Shown: in pieces, positions 6,809 through 13,830 of the stretch
Layout: the number at the start of each line of letters is the position of its first letter
How positions within the stretch are numbered: position 1 is the first letter of the stretch
From: Desulfoprunum sp.
GTDB lineage: Bacteria > Desulfobacterota > Desulfobulbia > Desulfobulbales > Desulfocapsaceae
Assembly (NCBI GenBank): GCA_030696435.1
Contig: JAUYSF010000110.1
Location: forward strand, 1 to 14,271
DNA length: 14,271 nucleotides
Direction: 5' to 3'
Translations under genes and position numbers: made by a program
Notes under the pieces: generated by a model
Seen by the model: only the letters and a program-made list of their open reading frames with translations
What the model was told of the DNA's origin: nothing
Databases searched by the model: none

Positions 6809-7198
6809 TCAGTGATGACAGTCACCTGAGCCCTTGCAGACCTGGTCGACATGCATAACGGGCAACTGGTTGGCAATGAGGCCTGCGATGACGGCACTGA
6901 CAGTCGAGATGGTCTCTCGATTGGCAAAGTAGACCTTGATTCCGACCTCGGCAAAACCGCGCATCGGGCGGGCTCCCATGCCCCCTACGACAATGGCCTC
7001 AACCTTGGCATCATGCAAAATCTGCACAGGGACCATACAGCCCCCCGCCTCGTGTGAGCCGTTGGCGACTGTTTCAACACCGGTGACGGTGTTGGTTTCG
7101 TCTAAATCGACCACGGTAAAGATTTCGCAGTGGCCGAAATGATCTGACCTCTCCGCCTCAAGACCGCCGGGATTCTGAGTGGGAATTGCAACACGCAT
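6809..7198 (-). CDS. dinitrogenase iron-molybdenum cofactor (NifX/NifB-like, DIMC) family protein
   Basis: A 129-residue single-domain protein of the family that includes NifX, NafY and the C-terminus of NifB. Visible marks are the N-terminal strand MRVAIPTQ, SDHFGHCEIF at residues 18-27, the glycine-rich VVGGMGARPM at 70-79 and a Cys/His-rich tail (CKGSGDCHH). Family members bind iron-sulfur or iron-molybdenum clusters or their precursors. Stand-alone copies are common in anaerobes that do not fix nitrogen, and no nif gene is visible here, so a nitrogenase role should not be assumed. The start at 7198 has an AGGAG Shine-Dalgarno sequence seven bases upstream. A good promoter lies at 7270-7298. 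The broken DUF134 gene follows on the same strand, a pairing seen in many anaerobes; its loss may have left this gene without its usual regulator (inference). Confidence 0.88.
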   Translation of the reverse strand: MRVAIPTQNPGGLEAERSDHFGHCEIFTVVDLDETNTVTGVETVANGSHEAGGCMVPVQILHDAKVEAIVVGGMGARPMRGFAEVGIKVYFANRETISTVSAVIAGLIANQLPVMHVDQVCKGSGDCHH

Positions 7199-7269
7199 TG
7201 TTCTTCTCCTTATCTGATTGGTTAGGTACCGTTACAAAACAATCTTCTTGTTTATTTGTGCATATACAC

Positions 7270-7298
7270 AACCTAATCCCTGCCATGCAACCTGTCAA
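7270..7298 (-). promoter_or_regulatory. candidate sigma-70 promoter for the DIMC gene
   Basis: On the minus strand a perfect TTGACA (7293-7298) is followed after exactly 17 bases by TAGGTT (7270-7275), which keeps the key T, A and final T of the -10. The expected leader is about 65 bases, ending at the AGGAG before the start at 7198. Confidence 0.55.
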
Positions 7299-7320
7299 GC
7301 CCATTCTTCCTGAAATGGGC
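7299..7320. repeat. 7-bp inverted repeat abutting the DIMC promoter
   Basis: GCCCATT (7299-7305) and AATGGGC (7314-7320) form a perfect inverted repeat with an eight-base spacer. It touches the -35 element of the minus-strand promoter on its upstream side, where an activator would bind. It could be an operator; its use is not shown by the sequence. Confidence 0.5.
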
Positions 7321-7553
7321 AGGCAGTGCCGACCTCCATTCGCCGCCTGAGAAAGAACAAGCATTGGACATGCACAACCATATCAGGTAGATTGTTGGTG
7401 CGTTATACACAACTGTAGAGCCTCTCTTTAGATTGAGCCTCGCACGCCACCGAAAGTACCAACCGGACCGAGGGCCTGCCCGGTGCATAACAGCACAAAC
7501 CACCATCATCCGATGGAGTATTTCCATTCAGTGTTTTTAGAATTTCTTAAGAT

Positions 7554-8132
7554 ATGGCCCACAAGTCCATCATTTTTTTCGTCACCCTCCTGTTCCTTGC
7601 CATGCTCACGGGATTGTCCTTCGGCCAGGAAGACAATGAGACGGATGCCGTCATAACCGATCTGACTGCCACGACCTCCGACACCGACGTCCTCCTTTTC
7701 GGTACTCTGCGCAATAGTTTTAACGAAGAAATGATAGAAGGCCTGCACAGCGGTGTTCCCGTGCATTTTTCATTCTTTGTGGAGCTGCATGAGCAGACCA
7801 ATACCTGGTCGGACAAGCTGCTGGTAAGCCATTCCTTCACCCACACACTAACCTACGACACTCTCAAGGAAACCTATCGGGTCGAACTTGAGGAGGATAA
7901 CCGGAAAATTCTCTACTTCACCTCGCTTCTTGATGCCCAGAAAGCCCTGAATGAGTTGAACGGCATCAAGATGCTCCCGCTCTCCCGACTGACACCCGAC
8001 AGCACGTACACCCTGCAGGTCAGGGCGGAACTCTTCAACAAAACCCTGCCCTTGAGTCTGCAGCATGTCGTGCCCTTTATTTCCTGGTGGGATATCAAAA
8101 CCGACTGGCAGAAGCTCAAATTCAAATACTGA
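7554..8132 (+). CDS. exported DUF4390 domain protein
   Basis: A 192-residue protein with a signal peptide (MAHKS, hydrophobic IIFFVTLLFLAMLTGLSFG, cleavage likely near residue 24). The mature part is rich in beta strands (TDVLLFGTLRNSF, GVPVHFSFFVELHE, THTLTYDTLKETYRV) and ends with the aromatic FISWWDIKTDWQKLKFKY, typical of DUF4390. The function is unknown. It is located in the periplasm or at the membrane by the signal peptide. In proteobacteria DUF4390 genes are often found directly before an ntrY-type kinase gene, as here (17 bases from its stop to the kinase start). A role in the envelope signal sensed by the kinase is possible but only inferred. The ATG at 7554 has no good Shine-Dalgarno sequence; no better start keeps the signal peptide. 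Confidence 0.85.
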   Translation: MAHKSIIFFVTLLFLAMLTGLSFGQEDNETDAVITDLTATTSDTDVLLFGTLRNSFNEEMIEGLHSGVPVHFSFFVELHEQTNTWSDKLLVSHSFTHTLTYDTLKETYRVELEEDNRKILYFTSLLDAQKALNELNGIKMLPLSRLTPDSTYTLQVRAELFNKTLPLSLQHVVPFISWWDIKTDWQKLKFKY

Positions 8133-8149
8133 ACACTTCAGGTCACACA

Positions 8150-10456
8150 ATGCAGACCGAACCTCTTCATGACAGCGGCCCCCTGACAACCCAAAGAAAC
8201 AGTCAGGAGAAACGGCCCTACACCCCTGAGCAACTTTCCCAGAAAAGAAAACTCATCCGCTGGGTCATCGTCATCTGCCTTTGCCTCATCCCGATTTTCA
8301 TCTGGATTCAGAGCATACTGCTCAAGAATGAAGAGGCCCTGCCGACCGGTAACAACATCCTGATCTTTGCCGTCATCAATCTCAATGTCCTGCTGGTCCT
8401 CTTTGTCCTCTTTCTGGTTCTGCGCAACCTTGCCGAATTGCTCTTCGAACGCCGCTTGAACCGTCTTGGCAGCAAACTCAAGACCAAACTCATCGCCTCT
8501 TTCCTCTCTCTCACCCTGATTCCAACCATCCTCCTCTTTTTTGTCGCCTTGCAGTTTGTCTCAACAAGTATGGACTACTGGTTCAATTCGAGCATCGAGG
8601 ATTCCCTCCAGGAATCGCTCAAGCTGGCCCAATCTCTGCTGCATGAAACGGAAGGCAAGGTTACTCTCATGAGTGGAGGCGTAGAGGAGAAACTCAAAGA
8701 ACTGAAGATCTCACCCTATAGGGCCGACGTCATCACCCTGGCCCTGGAAAACATTCTGACATTCAATGCCATAAACGGCCCGGACAGCATTATCCTCCTC
8801 TCAGACGATAACAATCTGGAAATCTCCGTTGTCAGTCCAGACCTCAAGGGCACAATCCTGCCGAAAATCCCTGTTGACCTGATGTTGAAACTGAAAAAAA
8901 GCAAGACACGGGAGACCATCATCCAGGATACACCCAAAGGAGAGCTCGTTCGCTGTCTTGCCAAGGTAAACATCGGCAGCCTTCCTTCAGTCCTGATCAC
9001 CTCGCTATTAGTCGATAAAGATCAGGTTTCCCGTATGAATCTGATCTCACGGGGACTCGAAGGCTACCGACAACTCAAGCACTTCAAGGATCCTTTCAAG
9101 TATTGGCTGCTTATCATTCTGCTCATCGTTACCCTGCTCATCATCTTTGCCGCGATCTGGTTCGGTCTCTATATTTCCAGGGGAATCACCGGGCCGCTCG
9201 AAAAATTGTCCGCCGCCACCAAGCGTGTCGCCGAGGGTGATCTTGAATTCGAGCTGGAAACCGAATCCGATGATGAAATGGGCCTCTTGGTGAACTCTTT
9301 CAATACCATGACCCTCAATCTGCGCACCAGCAACAAGCACCTTGCCGAAGCCCATGAGGCCCTGCAGTTAAGTTCCCAGGAATCCGAGCAGCGACGCAGA
9401 TATACCGAGATAATTCTGCAAAACGTTTCCGCCGGCGTGATTTCTCTCGATGAGCAGGGCCGCATCACCACCTTTAACCGTTTCGCCGAAAAGCTCCTCA
9501 ACATCGACCGGGCGCTGTTTATCGGCCGCCGCTTCAGCGATATCCTGCCACCAGCCCAGGCCACCATTATCGCAGGTTTTATCGATGAGCTGAATATCAC
9601 CGGCAAGAACGCGCTGGAACAGCATCTGAGAATCAATATCATGGGGAAAAACTACTCTCTGCTGGTCAATTTCATGCGGCTTGAAGATGAAGAGAAAAAG
9701 CCCCTAGGCTTTGTTCTGGTCTTCGACAACCTGACCAAACTGGAAAGGATGCAGCGGATGGCCGCATGGCGTGAAGTCGCGCGCCGCATTGCCCATGAAA
9801 TCAAGAACCCTCTGACCCCCATCCAGCTGTCAGCCCAGCGCTTGCGCAAACGCTACCCTGAAATTCTGGCCGAAAATGATGGCATCTTCGATACTTGCAC
9901 CGCAACAATCATCAAGCAGGTCGACGAACTCAAACGTCTGGTCAGTGAATTTTCTCAGTTTGCCCGCATGCCAAAGATTCATAAGCATCCTGGAAATCTT
10001 ACAAATCTTGTCAAAGAAACGCTTTTTCTCTACCAGGAGGCCCACCGGGTTATCACCTTCAGCTGCCAGGAGCTTACCTCGATTCCCCTCTTCAGTTTCG
10101 ATGCCGAACAGATCAAGCGCTGCATCATCAACCTCCTTGACAATGCGGTTGCAGTTTTGCCGCAGGGCGGTACAATAGATATTGAGCTTTCTCTGGCCCA
10201 GGAGACGAGCACCGTCGTCATGAAGATAGCAGATAACGGCCCGGGTATTTCCAAGGAAAATAAACTCAAACTCTTTGAACCTTATTTTTCGACCAAAAAA
10301 ACCGGGACCGGGCTTGGTCTGGCCATTGTCTCCACCATCGTTACAGACCACAGTGGCACGATCCAGGTTCAGGACAACAAGCCGCAGGGTTCCACATTTA
10401 TCATCGAACTCCCAATGCATACGCCAGAATCAGGCAAGGAAGAAGACAGACGGTAA
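8150..10456 (+). CDS. NtrY-type membrane sensor histidine kinase
   Basis: A 768-residue inner-membrane kinase. Domains in order: cytoplasmic N-terminus; three membrane helices (about 38-58, 70-92, 114-138); a periplasmic sensor region (about 140-315); a fourth helix (about 318-341); HAMP (SRGITGPLEKL through NSFNTMTLNL); PAS (about 425-530, SAGVISLDEQGRITTFN); a phosphoacceptor helix with His549 in IAHEIKNPLTP; and an ATPase domain with the N box at Asn661 (INLLDNAV), DNGPGI, and FSTKKTGTGLGLAIV. This order, with the extra N-terminal helices, is that of NtrY. The signal it senses is unknown. The start at 8150 (CAGG seven bases upstream) is preferred over an in-frame start at 8087 that would overlap the DUF4390 gene by 46 bases. 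The stop overlaps the regulator start (TAATG), so the pair is translationally coupled. Confidence 0.93.
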   Translation: MQTEPLHDSGPLTTQRNSQEKRPYTPEQLSQKRKLIRWVIVICLCLIPIFIWIQSILLKNEEALPTGNNILIFAVINLNVLLVLFVLFLVLRNLAELLFERRLNRLGSKLKTKLIASFLSLTLIPTILLFFVALQFVSTSMDYWFNSSIEDSLQESLKLAQSLLHETEGKVTLMSGGVEEKLKELKISPYRADVITLALENILTFNAINGPDSIILLSDDNNLEISVVSPDLKGTILPKIPVDLMLKLKKSKTRETIIQDTPKGELVRCLAKVNIGSLPSVLITSLLVDKDQVSRMNLISRGLEGYRQLKHFKDPFKYWLLIILLIVTLLIIFAAIWFGLYISRGITGPLEKLSAATKRVAEGDLEFELETESDDEMGLLVNSFNTMTLNLRTSNKHLAEAHEALQLSSQESEQRRRYTEIILQNVSAGVISLDEQGRITTFNRFAEKLLNIDRALFIGRRFSDILPPAQATIIAGFIDELNITGKNALEQHLRINIMGKNYSLLVNFMRLEDEEKKPLGFVLVFDNLTKLERMQRMAAWREVARRIAHEIKNPLTPIQLSAQRLRKRYPEILAENDGIFDTCTATIIKQVDELKRLVSEFSQFARMPKIHKHPGNLTNLVKETLFLYQEAHRVITFSCQELTSIPLFSFDAEQIKRCIINLLDNAVAVLPQGGTIDIELSLAQETSTVVMKIADNGPGISKENKLKLFEPYFSTKKTGTGLGLAIVSTIVTDHSGTIQVQDNKPQGSTFIIELPMHTPESGKEEDRR

Positions 10457-11823
10457 TGAGTAAGCGTATACTGATCATCGACGACGAACCCAGTATTCGA
10501 GAATCCCTCTCCGGGATACTTCAAGATGAGGGCTTTGCCACCGTCGCCGCTTCTTCCGCCGAGGTAGGCATTGATCTGATTGAAGAAGAGAATATCGACC
10601 TGGTCCTCCTCGATATCTGGCTGGGAGATAACATGGACGGCATGACCGCTCTTGAAAAAATCAAAGAGCGTTGCACCGTGCCAGTCATCATGATTTCCGG
10701 CCACGGTACCATCGAAACAGCCGTGCAGGCCACCCGCAAAGGAGCCTTTGATTTTGTCGAGAAACCGTTGTCCTACGACAAAATCATTCTCGCCATCACC
10801 AATGGCCTGCGTTTTGCACAACTCGAACAGGAAAATCTCCTGCTCAGGGAGAGCACTCCGAGAAAGACCGAACTTATCGGCAATGCTCCGGTTATGCTGG
10901 CCCTGAAACAGCAGATCGAGATGGTTGCCCCCACCGACGCCTGGGTCCTCATCCGCGGGGAACACGGGACAGGTAAAGAACTGGTGGCCCAGACCATCCA
11001 CCAGCTGTCCCAGTCCAGTAAACGGCCGATGGTTGAGGTCAACTGCGCGGCAATACCCGAGGAACTGATTGAGTCAGAGCTCTTTGGCCATGAAAAAGGC
11101 TCCTTTACCGGGGCGCATGCCGGCAAGCAGGGCAAATTTGATCAGGCCGATGGCGGCATCCTTTTTCTTGATGAAATCGGCGACATGAGCCTGAAAACCC
11201 AGGCCAAGATCCTCCGCATCCTTCAAGAGCAGAAATTCGAGCGGGTGGGTGGCCACAAGACCATCAAGGTCAACGTGCGGGTCTTGGCAGCTACCAATAA
11301 GAATCTGGAGGAGGAGATAGAAACCGGCAACTTCCGGGCCGACCTCTTCTGGCGACTCAACGTTGTGCCGATCCATGTCCCCAGCCTCAGAGACCGTTTG
11401 GAGGACATCCCCCTGCTGGTGGAAAACATCACACATCATCAGATCGGCAAGGGTTTGACTCGAAAGATCTTTTCACCGGAGGCCTTTGCGGTCATGATGC
11501 GGCATCCGTGGCCGGGCAATGTCCGGGAACTCAAGAATTTTGTCGAGCGGCTGGCCATCATGTGTCCGGAAGAAATGGTGACGGGCGAGCAGGTCAGCCT
11601 GTTCCTTCCCCGCCCATCAAGCCCGACACCGACAAATGGCGAGACATCTATGTCGATCTATCTGATGGCGGACTTCAAAGATGCCAAACGGCTGTTTGAA
11701 AAAGAATATCTCCTGCAGAAGCTGCTACACAACGACAACAATATCTCCAAGACCGCTGAAGAAGTCGGCCTCGAACGAAGCCACCTGCATAAAAAACTCA
11801 AGAGTCTGGATATCCTTTTGTAA
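10456..11823 (+). CDS. NtrX-type sigma-54-dependent response regulator
   Basis: A 455-residue cytoplasmic regulator. The receiver domain (1-120) has the acidic pair Asp9/Asp10, phosphoacceptor Asp53 (VLLDIW), and Lys in FVEKPL. The AAA+ domain (about 140-375) has Walker A GEHGTGKE at 168-175, the sigma-54 contact loop GSFTGA at 215-220 and Walker B LFLDEIGD with Asp239/Glu240, followed by the FRADLFWRLNVVPI sensor region. A Fis-type helix-turn-helix closes the protein (ISKTAEEVGLERSHLHKKL). The loop has Ser where GAFTGA has the second residue Ala; the core FTGA is intact, so sigma-54 activation remains likely. Its partner is the upstream kinase, with which it shares the TAATG junction. Its target genes are not evident: I saw no convincing sigma-54 promoter in the window. 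hemB follows after 114 bases. Confidence 0.94.
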   Translation: MSKRILIIDDEPSIRESLSGILQDEGFATVAASSAEVGIDLIEEENIDLVLLDIWLGDNMDGMTALEKIKERCTVPVIMISGHGTIETAVQATRKGAFDFVEKPLSYDKIILAITNGLRFAQLEQENLLLRESTPRKTELIGNAPVMLALKQQIEMVAPTDAWVLIRGEHGTGKELVAQTIHQLSQSSKRPMVEVNCAAIPEELIESELFGHEKGSFTGAHAGKQGKFDQADGGILFLDEIGDMSLKTQAKILRILQEQKFERVGGHKTIKVNVRVLAATNKNLEEEIETGNFRADLFWRLNVVPIHVPSLRDRLEDIPLLVENITHHQIGKGLTRKIFSPEAFAVMMRHPWPGNVRELKNFVERLAIMCPEEMVTGEQVSLFLPRPSSPTPTNGETSMSIYLMADFKDAKRLFEKEYLLQKLLHNDNNISKTAEEVGLERSHLHKKLKSLDILL

Positions 11824-11843
11824 TTCGGCACGTTCAACCGCGC

Positions 11844-11898
11844 GTGTCTGTACCATATTGCCTCCCTGCAGCAAGAAAACCGGCCGGGCGGCAGACAC
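11844..11898 (+). repeat. inverted repeat in the hemB leader
   Basis: GTGTCTG (11844-11850) and CAGACAC (11892-11898) pair perfectly, and CCTCCC/GGGCGG inside can add an imperfect helix. It lies in the 114-base gap between the NtrX-type gene and hemB, about 40 bases before the hemB start. There is no T tract after it, so it is not a standard terminator; it may be a processing or leader structure, or chance. Confidence 0.4.
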
Positions 11899-11937
11899 TA
11901 CTACTAAAAATTCTCTTTTATCTCATCAGGAGTCACC

Positions 11938-12912
11938 ATGGTTTTTCCAGAATACAGACCCCGGCGTATGCGCAGAAATGAAGCCTTTCGTTCCCTCATC
12001 CGCGAGACCCGCCTCTCTGCGGCCCAGTTTGTCTATCCCCTCTTTGTCATTCCGGGCAAGAACACACGGCAGGAAATCCCCTCAATGCCCGGTGTCTTCC
12101 GCATCACGGTTGATCAACTGGCCAAAGAAGCGGAAGCATGCCTGAAGCTCGGCGTTCATTCCGTCATTCTCTTCGGGCTGCCTGAGAAAAAAGATGCCAT
12201 GGGCTCAGGGGCTCACCTCAAGAACGGCATTGTTCAGCAGGCCATCCGCGAGTTGAAGAACAAGGCACCGGAGCTCATTGTTATAACCGACGTCTGCCTC
12301 TGCGAGTACACCGACCATGGCCATTGCGGCTGCATCATCAACAAGACGGTGGACAACGACGCGACTCTTGAAATCCTGGCCAAAACGGCCCTCTCCCACG
12401 CAGAGGCCGGGGCCGACATGGTGGCCCCTTCCGACATGATGGACGGCCGGGTCGCTGAGATCCGGGCGGCCCTCGATGAGCACGACTTTGCGAATCTGCC
12501 CATTATGTCCTATGCCGTGAAATACGCCTCGGCCTTTTACGGACCCTTCCGGGAAGCCGCCGACTGTACACCGCAATTCGGAGACCGCAGGGGGTATCAG
12601 ATGGACCCGGCAAACAGCCGCGAGGCCCTGCGTGAGGCCACCCTCGATGTCGACGAAGGGGCCGACATCATCATGGTCAAACCGGCGGTCGCCTACCTGG
12701 ATATTATCAGCAAACTACGGGACGAGTTCGACCTGCCCATCGCCGCCTATCACGTAAGTGGTGAATATGCGATGATCAAGGCTGCAGCGGAAAAAGGCTG
12801 GATAGACGGAGATCGGGTCATGGAAGAAACCCTGTTGTCCATCAAACGGGCGGGGGCGGATATCATCATCACCTATTTCGCCAAAGACATGGCGCGTCGG
12901 CTCAGAGGCTGA
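11938..12912 (+). CDS. hemB: delta-aminolevulinic acid dehydratase (porphobilinogen synthase)
   Basis: The enzyme condenses two 5-aminolevulinate molecules to porphobilinogen, an early common step for haem, sirohaem (needed by sulfite reductase) and cobalamin. The 324-residue length is normal for the family. It carries both active-site lysines, Lys195 ([13 protein letters not shown]) and Lys248 (MVKPA), the latter the Schiff-base lysine. It also has the three-cysteine metal site Cys120, Cys122, Cys130 in [14 protein letters not shown], which points to the zinc-dependent type. The N-terminal [18 protein letters not shown] is also typical. The start at 11938 has an AGGAG Shine-Dalgarno sequence five bases upstream. 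It may be read from the ntrYX transcript or from an unseen promoter in the 114-base gap. A strong terminator lies 21 bases after its stop. Confidence 0.98.
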   Translation: MVFPEYRPRRMRRNEAFRSLIRETRLSAAQFVYPLFVIPGKNTRQEIPSMPGVFRITVDQLAKEAEACLKLGVHSVILFGLPEKKDAMGSGAHLKNGIVQQAIRELKNKAPELIVITDVCLCEYTDHGHCGCIINKTVDNDATLEILAKTALSHAEAGADMVAPSDMMDGRVAEIRAALDEHDFANLPIMSYAVKYASAFYGPFREAADCTPQFGDRRGYQMDPANSREALREATLDVDEGADIIMVKPAVAYLDIISKLRDEFDLPIAAYHVSGEYAMIKAAAEKGWIDGDRVMEETLLSIKRAGADIIITYFAKDMARRLRG

Positions 12913-12933
12913 GAGTCAATTCCATTCAGCAAT

Positions 12934-12975
12934 AAAAAAGGGAGCTGAGGGGTGATCCCCCTCGCTCCCTTTTTT
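12934..12975. terminator. strong bidirectional intrinsic terminator
   Basis: GGGAGC (12940-12945) pairs with GCTCCC (12964-12969) and GAGGGG (12947-12952) with CCCCTC (12958-12963), with one bulged T and a five-base loop. Six A's precede the stem and six T's follow it, so it can stop transcription from hemB on the plus strand and from the small gene at 12995-13273 on the minus strand. Confidence 0.93.
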
Positions 12976-12994
12976 CATCATACCTCGTGCAGTA

Positions 12995-13273
12995 TCAAAC
13001 GCGAATATCGATATTCCCTGGCCGACTGGATTCGGCAGTCTCGGGTTGTCTTTCAGTCTCCGTGCCACTGCCGCTCTCAGAAGACTCACCAGTTGGAGGG
13101 ACATTTCGGGCCAGGGCAATGGCCTGGGGCGAGATGGATACGGAATCGGCAAAACTCTGGGCCTCAGGGCTGCCACTGTCTTTCGCCTGACGGCCATTCC
13201 CGCTCGTGAGATTTTCACGATACAGTTTTTCGCTGCTGATAACGGTCGATACACTGCCTGATTCGCCAATCAT
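12995..13273 (-). CDS. small Ser/Glu-rich protein of unknown function
   Basis: A 92-residue polar protein with no membrane segment or signal peptide and no cysteine. It is rich in Ser, Glu and Gly, has a central ADSVSISPQAIALARNV segment that looks like an amphipathic helix, and a low-complexity acidic tail (ESSESGSGTETERQPE). The segment recalls the SVxISxxA pattern seen in some small flagellum-associated and FlgM-like proteins, but the match is too short to assign a function. Reality of the gene is supported by AAGG in a good Shine-Dalgarno position before ATG 13273, a well-formed promoter (13325-13353) with a leader of about 45 bases, and the bidirectional terminator 20 bases after the stop. 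It looks like a complete single-gene transcription unit. A competing minus-strand frame starting at 13269 lacks these signals. Confidence 0.65.
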   Translation of the reverse strand: MIGESGSVSTVISSEKLYRENLTSGNGRQAKDSGSPEAQSFADSVSISPQAIALARNVPPTGESSESGSGTETERQPETAESSRPGNIDIRV

Positions 13274-13324
13274 GTTTTCACCTTTGAAAAAATCCTTCCT
13301 CTAAGAAAAGTTCTCATTTTCTCC

Positions 13325-13353
13325 AGTATACGCACATGAAAAGGCAATTGCAA
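13325..13353 (-). promoter_or_regulatory. candidate sigma-70 promoter for the small protein gene
   Basis: On the minus strand TTGCAA (13348-13353) and TATACT (13325-13330) are separated by exactly 17 bases. The -10 matches 5 of 6 consensus bases and the -35 matches 4 of 6. This is among the better promoters in the window, and it points only at the gene at 12995-13273. Confidence 0.6.
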
Positions 13354-13419
13354 GTTCGAGAAGATAAATAATTGGCCCCGCAACCGGCAGGAATAGACTA
13401 TTACAGCAGGATCAAAAGC

Positions 13420-13830
13420 TTAGGAAGAGCATTGTTTTTTTATATCGTCGGCAATTACAGGGCGGCGAAGAAACAGCCAGGCCACCCCGACGAGCAATGC
13501 CCCGACCGTATCGGCAAGGACATCCAGACCGCTGACAGAACGACCGGGAATGAAGGATTGATGGAATTCGTCGGTAATCCCGTACACCAGACACCACAGA
13601 ACGGTGAGCATCACCACAGGACCAGGCCGGAGTTGACGCATCCGTTGAGCAAACGCCCTGATCAGCGTTGCGGCAAGCAGTCCATAGACCACCAGATGAG
13701 CGACCTTATCAATTCCCGGCAGGGCAGGTAAGGGTAGATTTTCCCCTGGCTGGTGTGATAACACAAAGATCGTCACCATGACAACAGCCGGGGGAAGAAA
13801 ACGTTTGACTGCCGGAGTCAGCCTGATCAT
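13420..13830 (-). CDS. VanZ family membrane protein
   Basis: A 136-residue integral membrane protein with about four hydrophobic segments (about 11-26, 45-60, 70-85, 105-121). It has the VanZ pattern: Asp41-Lys-Val-Ala-His45 before the second helix, GITDEFHQSFIPGRS at 84-98, and a downstream DVLADTVGALLG-like segment with Asp103 and Asp107. The family is named after a teicoplanin-resistance protein, but most members have no known role and nothing here suggests antibiotic resistance. The start at 13830 overlaps the stop of the upstream gene by one base (TGATG on the minus strand), so translational coupling is likely; an adjacent TTG one codon earlier is not needed. After its stop there are 146 bases without a gene that carry the promoter for the next minus-strand gene. 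Confidence 0.88.
   Translation of the reverse strand: MIRLTPAVKRFLPPAVVMVTIFVLSHQPGENLPLPALPGIDKVAHLVVYGLLAATLIRAFAQRMRQLRPGPVVMLTVLWCLVYGITDEFHQSFIPGRSVSGLDVLADTVGALLVGVAWLFLRRPVIADDIKKQCSS

Larger units (their letters stand above)
7199..7553. other. gene-free divergent intergenic region
   Basis: I find no convincing gene in this 355-base stretch between the DIMC gene and the DUF4390 gene. It holds the DIMC Shine-Dalgarno sequence, a minus-strand promoter (7270-7298), an inverted repeat next to it (7299-7320), and a small ATGGA/TCCAT inverted repeat (7513-7527) about 27 bases before the DUF4390 start. No good sigma-70 or sigma-54 promoter for the DUF4390-ntrYX genes was recognised: TTGGAC (7364-7369) with TAGATT (7388-7393) at 18 bases is the best, weak, candidate. 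Confidence 0.6.

Noticed and set aside
9830..10420. A 196-residue minus-strand open frame
   Set aside because: It is antisense to the kinase ATPase domain of the NtrY-type gene, a common effect of GC-rich coding sequence.
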